This document shows positions 11,936 through 23,530 of a DNA stretch of 64,000 nt, in pieces (the first letter of the stretch is position 1; the number at the start of each line of letters is the position of its first letter). Position numbers and translations under genes: made by a program. The notes below the pieces were generated by a model, which searched no databases, was not told the origin of the DNA, and worked only from the letters and a program-made list of their open reading frames with translations. Source of the DNA: Papio anubis (taxonomy: Eukaryota; Chordata; Mammalia; Primates; Cercopithecidae); the NCBI RefSeq assembly GCF_008728515.1, contig NC_044986.1:115928313-115992312 (forward strand), in the 5' to 3' direction.

Positions 11936-12452
11936 TGAGAAGTTATTCTCTGGAAGAGTTTGATTACCAATCCTAAAATACTATCTATATATCTGAACTT
12001 TTGATCAACAAATATTCACACAGTTTGGCAATGATCTTGTCAGTGTCAGTGATATACTGTCAGTGACTTAAAAAAAAAATGAAATAAATTCTCAGGCTGT
12101 AGAGGGCTTGGGAAATGTGTTCTTCATGCGTTACAGTCACATGTGTTCCTGCACAGTGTTTAACTCTCTGGAAAGCATCACTGAAATACTGAATTACCTC
12201 ATCTGTGCTAGTGATTTGAGTGGAAATACCTCGCTCTTTAGCAGATGGCATTGTCTTTGTTTCCCACCCACTATGTGAGCTGTTTGATCTTTCTTTGCCT
12301 GTCTCTTTCGTTGACAAATATATAAGAGATGACAGGATCCATAAAAATAGCCACACTTATATGCACAGAATCCCACTTCTGAGAATTTTAGGAAAACAGA
12401 TCAGCCTAAGTAAAACCTAATTTGTATGAGCATACTTATGTACTTATATAAT
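11936..12452. other. Unassigned sequence
   Basis: No gene or repeat family is recognised. Overlapping open frames of 60-98 codons on both strands around 12060-12420 have no recognisable domain. Confidence 0.4.
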
Positions 12453-12550
12453 GAAAACACACACACACACTCATGCACCCTTGCTCTAGACACTAAATAC
12501 ATACACACACACACACACATGCGCACACACATATATATGTGTGTGTGTGT
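12453..12550. repeat. Compound (CA)n/(TA)n/(TG)n microsatellite
   Basis: Two CA runs (12453-12469 and 12502-12531), then a short TA run and a (GT)n run ending near 12550. The CA and GT parts are complementary and could pair as a hairpin. Confidence 0.9.
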
Positions 12551-12759
12551 AATATCCAATAACAGGGAAATGTATTTAACCAGTTAAGATATATAAACCA
12601 GGTACACTACTAAATATCTATTAAAATTATTCTCATTCAGACTATAGAAATTGGAAGGTTTATTCCATTTTAAATAAAAGCAGAACGCGAAGTATTACAC
12701 ATAATACCTATGAAAAACATGTGCCTCATTTTTAAATTTACAATTGTTACACAGGCTCT

Positions 12760-12945
12760 GAATCCAGGCTACTTAGATGTCAATTCTGAGTCCAAAATTT
12801 CCTCTCTGTAAGTTCTTTGACAAATTACCTATCCTTCCGGGACTACAGCATCCTCAGCTGTAAGCAACGAGCTAGTACTACACAGTATTATACCTTGTTA
12901 TGAGAGTTAAAGATGACGCTACCTGTGAAGCACTTCATGGAATAA
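12760..12945 (+). repeat. MIR element
   Basis: The pattern of the MIR core is visible: 'ccaaaatttcctctctgtaa', then 'cctcagctgtaa', then 'tgttatgagagttaaagatg' and 'gaagcacttcatgg'. It is diverged, as expected of this old family. Confidence 0.6.
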
Positions 12946-14112
12946 TGGTCATAAAGCCAACTCAAAATCAACCTGTACTTATGACCTTTTTCATTAATCA
13001 GTAGAAGAGTTGCTCTTCCATACCTCACTGACATGCCATAAGAGTACATAAAAAGGAAAGAATGAGCTTGAATTCTGAGTAGGGAAGTTGCTGGATGCAT
13101 AATGACTATCGTTCTCAGAGTGGGATTCGTGAATTTGATGAAGGAGACTTCTTTTCACAGGTCCGTATTACTTAACAAAAACAAGATTAAACAATCCAAT
13201 GCAATAGTATATCTGAGTGAAAGAAATAATCAATTCATATTATTAAGAAAAGAATATGTCCCGCATATACTCAGTTGAGTTGCATAATGCTAGCATCAAC
13301 AAGAGAATTTACGTGGAAAACAGTATGAGTATTAACTCAAATATAAAAGTCTTACCTGACTTTTGCTGAGTGTCCACTATAAACAGATATGAATGGTCTC
13401 TGTCCTCTTGAAAAGCCACATGGTTTTAAAGGTTAGTTAAGCATGACAAAGAGAAAATGTCTAAGTTTGGGAGCCTTCCAAGAGACGCCAATAAATCTCC
13501 ACATCTGCTCTATTATCTCAATTGCACCAAGAAACATTCTCTCGATTAGTTAATTAACTTTAAGAACAAACCGAATTAGTTTAAAATGCAATTTAAATGC
13601 AAGCCTATAAATTATAATTAAAACTGCATGCTGTTGGTATAAAATTTTCAAAATATTTATGGAGAGTGGACTAGATTTCAAAGGACATGTGTTTCATGGA
13701 AGACTGATAAATAGATGTAGTTTTATTCCAATGGTGAAATTTAAAATATTTTAATTAGCTCTATAGTCACAGTGATTTAGAAGTCTAAATAAGAAAATAG
13801 TATGTACTCATTGTAGATCGTTAATTTGAGATTTCCTCTTTTATGTCTCAAAAGTCAATAAAGTATGCTTTCCTAATAGCAAGCTGATTCATTGATAGAT
13901 TAATAAACATTAAATGTAAATGAGGAATTCAAGAGTCTCAAAAGCTGCTTACAGCACTGGTTTACAAACTCCTACAAAGCTACTGATACTGTGCTCCTCT
14001 AGCATCATTATCAATATCAATATTTAGGATTCATCAATAGCACTATTAATGTTAAAATTTCCTTAGTCTTGAACTTATGTGTTGGTATGGAACAGAGGCT
14101 TATTTAAATGTA
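12946..14112. other. Unassigned AT-rich sequence
   Basis: No gene, RNA gene or repeat family is recognised. Confidence 0.45.
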
Positions 14113-14425
14113 TTTGTTTTTTCTTCTTTCTATTTTGTTTTTGAGATGCAGTCTTGCTCTGTCACCCAGCTTGGAGTGTGGTGATGTGATCTCGGCTCAC
14201 TGCAACCCTGCCTCCTGGGTTCAGGTGATTCTCCTCTCTCAGAGTTTTGAGTAGTTGGGATTACAGGCATGCACCACCACGTCCAACTAATTTTTGTATT
14301 TTTAGTAGAGACAGGGTTTCACCATCTTGGCCAGGCTGATCTTAAACTCCTGACCTCAAGTGATCCACCTACCTTGGCCTCCCAAAGTGCGAGGATTACA
14401 GGAGTGTGAGCCACCACGCCCGGCC
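14113..14425 (-). mobile_element. Alu SINE (S/J age), full length
   Basis: Antisense Alu with T/C-rich tail at the left and 'ccaccacgcccggcc' at the right end. Many CpG sites are decayed. No clear target duplication is seen. Confidence 0.93.
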
Positions 14426-15459
14426 TAGTGAATTTCTTACTTATAAATTATAATTGTAAATCAAATTAATGGCTTTATTCTCATTAGTCATCTGTCATTA
14501 TCAAGCAAATGCCTCATTAGTCAAAGGAAACCTAGAACGGTAGGCTTAAAATTTATTTTTTCTTAAAGTGGGGGATATAATTTCAAAAGATGGGAGTATT
14601 TTTTAAAAGTGCCTAGATGCAATGCTTATAATTTTGAACTACGTTGGATTCTTTCGGCAATACATACTCTAGTAGCCCAAGCTTTTTGATTAACCTTGTC
14701 ATGCTGGAGAGTGAAAGGGGCATCTAAGGGATTTGGGGTACTGGTGGAATTTGATATTTAAAAATGATTTATTTTAACACAATGTTCTTTCTGATGTCTT
14801 TGTTGAATCTCTTTCTTTTGCTACATAAATCTTTTTTTTTTTTCCTACTTCTGTCATCAATATCATTAGAGAACAGATGGAGATCAATGTATTCAACTTA
14901 GACTTGAAGGCATGTATTAAGCTATCACTCAGATTTCCTTCCTTCAGATAAAATTTCTCTACTTTTAATAGATAAGTGATAAGATTTCTAAGAGGCTAAA
15001 AGTGATGAAATTCAGTTTAGATCCCTGAAACTTCTAGTTAATTCCCTTTTCACATTTTCTTCAAATGCTTTTCCATTATAAGGAATATAGATTTCTTTAG
15101 TATAGTGTTAATAGTTATTTGAATTACTAGTATTGATGTGACCCTAAATAATTAATATTTAATTTTATATATGGTACAGTCTACATATTGTCTCTAAAGA
15201 CATTAAAGAACTAATGGAAAGTACATTTTAGAAAAGTAGAAGAAAAAAGCAAAATAATCAACATTTGGGGATGGATGTGATAAGGTATGAATATTGTATC
15301 TCGCCTTGGATTTGTTGTGAGGTTATTATTATTTAAGTATAAAATATGAGATACAATACATTGACTAGATGGGTGCTGGGGAAGAAATAAAAATGAAGAA
15401 AAGGAAGTAATGACTGTATCCTAAAAAACAAAAATTAATATATTTATATATATATTTTT
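14426..15459. other. Unassigned AT-rich sequence
   Basis: No gene or repeat family is recognised. A poly-T run is at about 14831-14842. Confidence 0.45.
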
Positions 15460-15615
15460 AGAGACGGGGTCACCCTTTGTCGCTCCGGCTAGAGTGTGGT
15501 GGCACAATCGTTGCAAACATAGCTCACCGAAGACTTGAACTCCTGGGCTCAAGTGATACTCCTGCCTTGGCCTCTTCAAGTCCTGGAATTACAGGCATGA
15601 GCCATGGCATCTGGC
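15460..15615 (-). mobile_element. Old Alu monomer or AluJ fragment
   Basis: Antisense text 'agagacggggtcaccctttg' through 'ttacaggcatgagcc' covers only about half an Alu and is strongly diverged, so a free monomer (FLAM/FRAM type) or a truncated AluJ fits. Confidence 0.75.
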
Positions 15616-15657
15616 CCCAAAACAAGAATTATTTTTAAAAGAATTATTGATTTTAAA

Positions 15658-15749
15658 AGATAGTCTTCTCCACATGATAAACACTCACTGTAAATCTCTT
15701 TAAAGATAGTCTTCTCCATATCATAAACACCCACTGTAAATCTCTTTCG
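15658..15749. repeat. 46-bp direct tandem duplication
   Basis: Units 15658-15703 and 15704-15749 both begin agatagtcttctcca and contain actgtaaatctcttt. I count five differences in 46 positions, two of them at the unit end. There are no indels. Confidence 0.92.
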
Positions 15750-16242
15750 CAAGAAGCTAGCACAGATAGCATGCGGTATTAGTCAGCAATTGGTTGCATT
15801 GCTATATTCTCACAGCTTTTTGCTAATTTCCTGAGAAGTTAAACTGAATTAGGTATTGAGTAGGAAGCATCCCTCCCCTTCCTCACCAGGCACTGACTGA
15901 CTGTGGGGTGTATACCACTGGCCATTCTTGTCCTGCACTATGACAAACCCCAGGTCACTACTTACTGGGCCCAGCTTTATGGGTCCCTGTATTTGTCAAC
16001 ACATCATACCAGACACCAAGGACTGCATTAGAAAATTATAAAGAATCTCCCTTTAACCGGTGCCTCCAAACATCCCTGATAATTACTGACTGTCTCCCCA
16101 CCTGTCACCACCACTAAGTCTCCATTAGGTATTCCAGCTGTAGGGAGGTTTGTGTTTAGAATTATTTTGTGGCTGTTTACAACCAATAATATTTGTAGTT
16201 CTAACTTGCCTCATCAGACACACTTTTAGTTAGTTTGTCGCT
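15750..16242. other. Unassigned sequence
   Basis: No gene or repeat family is recognised. Confidence 0.4.
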
Positions 16243-16256
16243 TAATATTACTTTTT

Positions 16257-16549
16257 TTTTTTTTTTTTTGGCAGAGTCTCACTCTGTCACCCAGGCTGGA
16301 GTACAGCGGTGCGATCTCGGCTCACTGCAACCTCCGCCTCCCGGGTTCAAGTGATTCTCCTGCTTCAGCCTCCTGAGTAGCTGGGACTACAGGTGCATGC
16401 CACCATGCATGGCTAATTTTTGTATATTTAGTAGAGACAGGGTTTTGCCATGTTGGCCAGGCTGGTCTTGAACTCCTGACCTCAGGTGATCCACCCGCCT
16501 AAGCCTCCCAAAGTGCTGGAATTACAGACGTGAGCCACCATGCCCGGCC
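16257..16549 (-). mobile_element. AluS-like SINE, full length, with target duplication
   Basis: A 13-14 bp direct repeat taatattactttt flanks the copy (from 16243 on the left and 16550-16562 on the right). The antisense body ends 'ccaccatgcccggcc'. Confidence 0.95.
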
Positions 16550-16563
16550 TAATATTACTTTTT

Positions 16564-17280
16564 AAGAAGATGCTGCATCAAGAGATGCAGTGAACTGCTT
16601 CCTGCCTGACATACTGAATGGATGTCAGAAGATCATAGTCCTTTTTTCAGAAAAAAACAAGACAAAACAAAACAAAAAAGACCTGGAACAACTGCACCAT
16701 ATATTTCAGCAAACAATCCGGAAGTGTAACTGGGCACTCAACCATGACTTTGTAACTGAGCACACACACATTACACGTTGTACTGGGCAGATGGATGATA
16801 TACAATGTTGAATGAAGCCGTGACACATTTGCTTTTTTTTCCCCTTGGAGAAGATAAATCTTTCCTACATCTCAAAGTTACTCATTTTGACTAGAGTGTG
16901 AATTACGGAGTAAAGAGTTAGGCAAATGCTAGCACAAAAAGGACTATCTATGGCCAAATGGCTCTCTAAAAGACAGTGTCACTCATACAGGCTGTGTAGA
17001 AGAGAAGCCATTTTCCCATCTGTTCCATATTCAGGACAACATCTCACCTATTTACACAACTAACTAATCTATCTATACAACTAAATAATAGGTGTTTCTC
17101 AAAATCCAGAGGTTTTGTGTTTCTAAGAAAATCATCCTTTGGGATCTTACTCCAAACTCATTCTTAATGCTTAATGGACTATTTATTTTGAGATGTATCA
17201 ACATTGCTTGGGTTTGCTTGATTTTGTTACTTATTCTTTTATACCTACTCTACATACACATACATTTATTAAATTTTTAA
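16564..17280. other. Unassigned sequence
   Basis: No gene or repeat family is recognised. Confidence 0.4.
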
Positions 17281-17578
17281 TTTTTTTTTTTTGAGACAAT
17301 GTCTTGTTCCATCACCCAGGTAGAAGTGCAGTGATGCAATCACAGCTTATCATAGTTTCAACCTCCTACGCTTAAGAGATTCCCCTGCCGTAGCTTCCTG
17401 TCTAGCTAGGACTACTCAGGTGCACCACCACCATACCCAGCCAATTTTTATTTTTATTTTGTAGAGATGGGTTCTTGCTATGTTGCTCAGGCTGGTCTCA
17501 AACTCATGGCCTCAAGCAATCCTCCCACCTTGGCCTTCCAAAGTGTTGGAATTACAGGCCTGAGCGACCACATGCAGA
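17281..17578 (-). mobile_element. AluJ-like SINE
   Basis: Antisense Alu with diagnostic old features ('gttgctcaggctggtctcaa', 'cctcaagcaatcctcccacc') and extensive divergence. Confidence 0.92.
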
Positions 17579-17760
17579 CACAGGGATTTTAAACATAAAA
17601 GGAAGCCAAAAAATAAGAGTCGGAGGGACAGGATGTGAAAAAAACTAGAGTGGCCATTGCTGGCTTTGAAGATGGGAGGTGGCAACAAGCCAAGGAATGA
17701 GGATACCCTCTAGAAGCTGGAAAAGGCAAGAAAACAGGTTGTTCTTTAAAAAGAAATGCA

Positions 17761-18075
17761 GGTTGGGAGCAGTGGCTCATGCTTGTAATCTCAGCACTTT
17801 GGGAGGCCAAGGTAGGCGGATCACTTTAAGCTCAGGAGTTCTAGACCAGCCTGGCCAACATAGCAAAACCCAGTCTCTAAAAAAAATAAATAAATAAAAA
17901 ATAAATAAATAAATAAATTAGCTGGTTGTGGTGGCAGGCACCTATAATCCCAGCTACTCAGGAGGCTGTGGTAAGAGAATCACTGGAACCCAGGAGGTAG
18001 AGGTTGCAGTGATCCGCTCCAGCCACTGCACTCCAGCCTGGGTGACAGAGCAAGACTCCATCTCAAAAAACAAAC

Positions 18076-18107
<32 letters not shown>

Positions 18108-18108
18108 C
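17761..18108 (+). mobile_element. Alu SINE with expanded (AAAT)n middle and (AAAAG)n tail
   Basis: The head is at 17761 ('ggttgggagcagtggctcat'). The mid A-rich linker has expanded to (AAAT)n at about 17884-17918, and the tail carries A-run plus AAAAG repeats (18070-18107). Confidence 0.93.
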
Positions 18109-18520
18109 AGAAATACAGTCCTGCCTACACATCCACTTTAGCCCATTTCAAGCACATTTCAGATTACTAATCACCAGAACTATAAGATAATAAATTTGAG
18201 TTGTTTAAATCTGTTAAGCATATGAGAATTTTTTAAAACAGCAATAAAATACTAATATAGCCACAATTTATTATTTTGGTGATACTTTGGGTTTACTTAA
18301 TTTATGACTGTCATGAAAATCAACACGTTTGAAATCTTTTTCTGATGGAAATGTGTACACCTCTGTTCAGTATACACAGCATTTATAAGACAGAAATGTT
18401 TAACAATATGACATGTAATTCTTCAGCTTTAGGACAGATAGTATCAAAGTTTTCCAAATTGGTTTGACAAATTTATCTGGCATCACTGATCCCATTTATC
18501 TGGCATCATTTATTGCTAAA
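18109..18520. other. Unassigned AT-rich sequence
   Basis: Nothing recognised. A small local repeat 'tttatctggcatcat' occurs at about 18471 and 18496. Confidence 0.4.
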
Positions 18521-18525
18521 CCATC

Positions 18526-18881
18526 TGATATGATTTGGCTATGTTCCCACTCAAATTGCAACTTGAATTGTATCTCCCAGAGTTCCCACGTGTTGTGGGA
18601 GGGACCCAGGAGGGAGGTAATTGAATCATGGGGACTGGTCTTCCTATGCTATTTTTGTGATAGTGAGTACATCTCATGAGATCCGATGGGTTTATCACGG
18701 GCTTCTGCGTTTGCTTTCTCTTCCTTCTTTCTCTTACCGCCGCCACGTAAAAAGTGCCTTTCGCCTCCCACCATGATCCTGAGGCCTCCCCAGCCATGTG
18801 GAACTGTAAGTCCAATTAAACCTCTTTTTCTCCCCAGTCTCAGGTATGTCTTTATCAGCAGCATGAAAATAGACTAATACA
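18526..18881 (+). mobile_element. MST-type solo LTR (ERVL-MaLR)
   Basis: The element begins tgatatgatttggct and ends 'gaaaatagactaatac' plus a, the usual ends of MST/THE1 LTRs. Internal landmarks are 'gttgtgggagggaccca', 'gaggcctccccagcca' and 'ctttatcagcagcatga'. Flanks ccatc (18521-18525) and tcatc (18882-18886) are a 4-of-5 match for the expected 5-bp target duplication, which supports a solo LTR. Confidence 0.93.
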
Positions 18882-19378
18882 TCATCCTTACCCCATATTT
18901 TTAATACAGCTGATTTCTGTTTGCAACAAGGCTACGCTTCCCATGGGTTGCTCCTGGTTAATGACTAAGGGTGACAGAACACTGAGGTAGACACAGGACT
19001 CCTCTGGCAGCCAGTTTTGGCTTGAATACTCCCCTTCATCTTTGCCCACCATTCGCGAGATGTTTAAGTCTGAGTCACTTCCATCCAAACTTTGTCCCTC
19101 TGTCTTTCACTAACTAGGGGTGAGAATCAGAGATGTATTCTTGGTCTGACTGCTCTCCAAAGTTTCTTTGCCTCTGTATCTGAGTCCCTCACACAGGCAT
19201 TTTCTGTGCAAACTACTCACAAATTTAATCTCATCCTGAAATCTTCTCAGAGGATGCAGACTAGCCCAAGTGGTGCCAGGAGTGGTCTGAGATAACAGGA
19301 GGTAAGATGAGTATTTGGGACAGGTGCAAATGTGAGATGGAACATTTGAGGTAGCATACAATAGCAACCTGACTATTA
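18882..19378. other. Unassigned sequence
   Basis: No gene is recognised. Open frames of 66-85 codons occur on both strands at once, which argues for chance. Confidence 0.4.
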
Positions 19379-19394
19379 AAGATTACACCAGTGG

Positions 19395-19689
19395 GCTGGG
19401 TGTGGTGGCTCGCCACGGTAATCCCAGCACTTTGGGAGGCCGAGATGGGCGGATCACGAGGTCAGGAGATTGAGACTCCTCTGGTTAACACGGTGAAGCC
19501 TCATCTCTACTAAAAATACAAAAAATTAGCCGTGCATGGTGGTAGAAACCTGAAATCCCAGCTACTTGGGAGGCAGAGGCAAGAGAATTACTTGAACCCA
19601 GGAGGCAGAGGTTGCAGTGAGCTGAGATCGTACCACTGCATTCCAGCCTGGGTGAGATAGTGAGACTCCATCAAATGAATGAATGAATG
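19395..19689 (+). mobile_element. Alu SINE with perfect 16-bp target duplication
   Basis: The direct repeat aagattacaccagtgg is present at 19379-19394 and 19690-19705 without mismatch. The usual poly-A tail has been replaced by a short (AATG)n run (19673-19689). Confidence 0.96.
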
Positions 19690-19705
19690 AAGATTACACC
19701 AGTGG

Positions 19706-20661
19706 TAACCTGGTAAATTATCCAAGTGGAGCAGGGATGCTGTTATAGGCTCAATGATACAGGCATTTGAAATCTATAGGGTAGCAAAGGCTATCAATAC
19801 AGCAGAGGTGACTGGCTACTGCCAAGATGAGTTGACTCCAGTAAAGGAAGAGAGACTGGGGGCTGAAGAAGCAGATGTTGATGGCTAAGTACAAGAGACA
19901 GAGAGCCCCAGTGGGAGATATAAAAGACCCTTATCCCATCCTAGAAGGGCAGACACAGATGAAAAGCAGGTTGAAGACTTAGTTGCAACAGCAGAGATCC
20001 ACAGATGTTTGAATTTTCAGCCAAGGCAGGATCTACTATGTGAAAATCACGACCCAGGAAGAAAAACTTGGGACTCTGAGAACTGAGATCAGGACATCCA
20101 GATGAAAGTCACCGAATGGGTTGCTTCTGCGTCACCCTAGACTTTCTGGATATGCAGAGGTGGCCCACCCTTCCCTCGTAATGGCTGGCACTTACACTGC
20201 CCTAGAAGGAACTGCAGAAGCCTCTGACCCACGAGGGACAGGTGGCCTTCCCAGAAGCTGCCATGCCACTATCCTAGGTGCCAGACTGACACCTAGGTTT
20301 AAATCCCAGTAGAGACTGGCCCTCCAAGCTGGGCCTATAAAGAGATGATATAAATAAAGAAATATAAAAATCAGGTGGCATGTACCAGCAGGAGCTAAGT
20401 GAATATTTCATGGATGGATTGTAGTGTGCTTCATCCAGGGGCTGGAATTTAAGGTGGGATAAGCTAAAGAGATATTGACTTAGGTGTGCTTCCTCATGAC
20501 ACATAATTTAACATGGATACTAGGGCATAAGGCAACTTTGCTGCTGGGGTGACTCTTCGAAGCCCCGAACAAACAATGGCCAACTTTTGACAGAGTACAA
20601 ATGCCTAAATTGACCCAGAATATGGTAGAGGAGGGACAGAAGAGTGTAAAGGAAGTGGATA
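19706..20661. other. Unassigned, possibly ERV-internal remnant
   Basis: The sequence is less AT-rich than its surroundings and adjoins an MLT2-type LTR, so it could be decayed ERV-L or MaLR internal sequence. No protein motif is clear enough to name. Frames of 63-83 codons overlap on the minus strand. Confidence 0.3.
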
Positions 20662-21103
20662 TGATGGCTGACTTTACTTGTCCATTTAACTGGGTCATAG
20701 GATGTCCAGCTATTTGGTGAAATATTATTTCTGGGTATATCTATGAGAGTGTTTCTGAATGGGATCAACATTTGATTTGGTTGACTGAGTAAAGCAGCTG
20801 CCCTTCCCAGTGTGAGTGTGTCTCATCCAATCCGCTGAAGGCCTGAACAGAATAAAAGGCTGAATAAGAAAGAATTTTCTGTGGCTCTCTTTGAGCTGGA
20901 ACATCAGTCTTCTGCCTTTGGATTTGGACTGGAACTTATACCATCAGCTCTCCGGCTTCTCAGGCACTTGGACTCAGACTGGAACCATATCATTGGTTCT
21001 CCTGTGTCTGAACTTCTCAGCCTCCATCATTCCATGAGATAATTCCTTATTATAAATCCATGTATCTCCAGTTGCTTTTGTTTTTCAAGATAATCTTAAT
21101 ACA
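20662..21103. mobile_element. MLT2-like LTR (ERV-L class)
   Basis: It begins tgatggctgactttacttgt and ends aatcttaataca. Internal landmarks 'catccaatccgctgaaggcc', 'cttctcagcctccatcattc' and 'ataattccttattataaatc' are those of the widespread MLT2-type LTRs. The flanking 5-mers (ggata, gtgca) do not match, so it is not a clean solo LTR and may be one end of the adjacent provirus remnant. I am not certain of its canonical reading direction. Confidence 0.65.
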
Positions 21104-23150
21104 GTGCACATGCTGGAACGTGTAGATTATATAAGGACACAGCACATAAAGGATGTAGGTGGGGTGATTCCTGCAATGCCCATTTACTTCACCAACCAGT
21201 TTGACCTCTTCAAAAACTGGGCGGATCCAGGAGAATAAATCTTAACTAACTACTTCTAACTTAATCAAATAGTAGCCCTTATTGCACTGCATTACCAGAC
21301 GTGGTATAATTACTACAGCGTATTCAAAAGTCTTCAGTTACATGATAGCCAGCCATTGATTTGATGAACACATTTTTTTTCCCATTCTGATTAGAACAAA
21401 GGATCGTACACATTTTTAATTCACATGATATAGATAATATTCATTTACAGTTTTGCATCTCTTTTTATAGTTTGCCTCTTTTTATGTCAAATCTCCTTCC
21501 CTCTGATATAATATAGTTTTAAGAACATGAACTCCCATAGAACATCACATTTTTCATTAATGAAACCAGTCCAATGGATTAGGATAAGTAACCAGTGGCT
21601 AGGGTGTTGGAGACCTCCCAGTTATTGTCTGGAAGCTACCTGAAGGAAGTGAGGCCTCAGCACAAACCCAGGGACGGACTTCAAAGCACAGTAATTGGGC
21701 CTTTGCATAGTTAGATTCCCTGTAGTTGGAGGTCTTCCAGACCTTTAGGACCTATTCAAGCCCAGATTTATATATAAGACTTTGATTTCATTATAGTTAT
21801 TCAGTACATGCCCCAAATTACAGCTTAGTGGGTCAGATAACTTCCAGCTCATGGTAATCGATTTTAATCGCACGGTACATTGATGGCTCATGGGTAATCT
21901 TTACTAAGGCCCTGGAGCGGGCCAAAAGCTGATTTTCAAATAGTTATCTGAAGAAGACAGAGTGCCCCTTTTTGATAAGCCTGACCTTTTTTGAGGATTC
22001 ATCTACGGGACCCTACTCAAGGGTTGCTGTAATATCGTTATCTTCTGCAGACACTTCGAGCACTGCCAGACATGCTTAGTATCATGGCTTACACAACAGG
22101 GTAGCTTTTGTGGCAGTCCACAACTCTTTAAAGCCTTCTTTTGCTTTGAGTTCATCTAAAAATTGGAAGCTTTATAAAACACTGTATAGGGGTTGAACAG
22201 TGGACCAAAATAAGGTATACAACCCATAAGAAAATCAGAGTTCCACTAGGTGTGCTTCTCAGTGATAGGATATGCCAGATACACTGGCTTATCCTTTACC
22301 TTGGACAGAATATCTTGACATGTCTTAGGCCATTGGACCTCTAGAAATTTCACTAATGTGGCAGGATCCCAAATATTTGTAGGGTTATTTCCGCCACTAG
22401 AATGCTTATTTCTCAAAAGAATGTCTAGGATATTTTCCAGGCTCTGATCAACAGATACAATCTTCATGACACCATCAATGTAGTGAACTAGGATAAGCTC
22501 TTGTGGGATGGTAATCAAATTTTCTGCAGATTAAATTGTGACAGAGTGCTGAAGTATTGGTGAGTTAAGGATGTGAAGGTATACTGTTGTCCCTTTCAGG
22601 TGAAACCAAATTGTTTCTAAAATATAGATGGTGGTGGGGGAGGTCTGCGGGGGGGGCAGTGGGTAGAATTCGACAGATGAAGACCTGCATAGTAGATACC
22701 TGTGTTATTTTGTTCCCATAAAGAGATCATATCTGCAATTCCTAAAAAAAAAATGTGGTATTGCCTTTCATTTACTGTTTTGGTGGATGGAAGCAGTCCT
22801 AGGTTTTTTACTTGGTCTTTCCCACCATAATGTTTCCCATTACACATATGAGGGAGCCAATACGGAGAGCTTATCAATTTCATAAATATTTCTAATACAA
22901 GCATGTATTTCAGAAGTAGGTAAATAATCACGGAGTTTGTTTTGGGATCTGCCATAAATTACTTGAGTTCCAAAAGCCATCACTCTTACTGGTAGATCAC
23001 AATAGCTTTTGGTTCACGAGAATTTACCATTATAGTTAGTGTCCAGTATTCCCTCAAAAGTCTGTATATTTTCCTTTTTATAACACTCATTTATGCAGGG
23101 AAATGGCTGTCAGTTCCATTGGGGGAAATCTGGAAGGAAGATTTACACAC
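21104..23150 (-). pseudogene. Decayed endogenous retrovirus pol (minus strand)
   Basis: A minus-strand open stretch at 22246-22518 (90 codons) shows the reverse-transcriptase signature region around 'LVHYIDG', followed by 'LVKFLEVQWP' and 'DILSKVKDK', in the order found in ERV-L and ERV1 pol. The second Asp of the catalytic pair reads Gly here. Downstream on the minus strand (22240 to about 21850) resembles the connection/RNase H region with several stops. The neighbouring frame 22617-22955 lies where upstream pol or protease would be, but I cannot assign it. The element is non-functional. Limits are approximate. Confidence 0.65.
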
Positions 23151-23229
23151 AGATTTGGCCATTGTTGTAGGGTTCTTATTCAAAGGAACCTTATTCTTTG
23201 CCTAGGACTCCTTTCATTCAAGGGATTCT

Positions 23230-23530
23230 GGAACTGCAAACAAACTCAAGTTTAAAACAAACTCAACCAACTGTCAACCAGAAAATGTTTAAATTTACCT
23301 ATAGCCTGGAAGCCCCTACTTCAAATTGTCCTGCTTTTCTGGACCAAACCAATGTGCTTCTCAAATGTATTTGATTGATGTCTCATGCCTCCCTAAAATG
23401 CATAAAACCAAGTTGCACCCCAACCACCTTGGGCCCATGTTCTCAGGACCTCCTGGGGGCTGTGTCATGGGCCATGGTCACTCATACTTGACTCAGAATA
23501 AATCTCTTCAAATATTAAAAACAAAAGAAT
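23230..23530 (+). mobile_element. LTR 3' portion, ERV1-like
   Basis: The text 'ttgattgatgtctcatgcct', 'ccaccttgggcccatgttct' and 'cctcctgggggctgtgtcat' followed by 'cagaataaatctcttc' is the TATA-to-polyadenylation part of a primate ERV LTR. The AATAAA signal at about 23498 fixes the plus orientation, opposite to the neighbouring pol. The family name is uncertain (MER4-group-like). The left limit is approximate. Confidence 0.6.
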
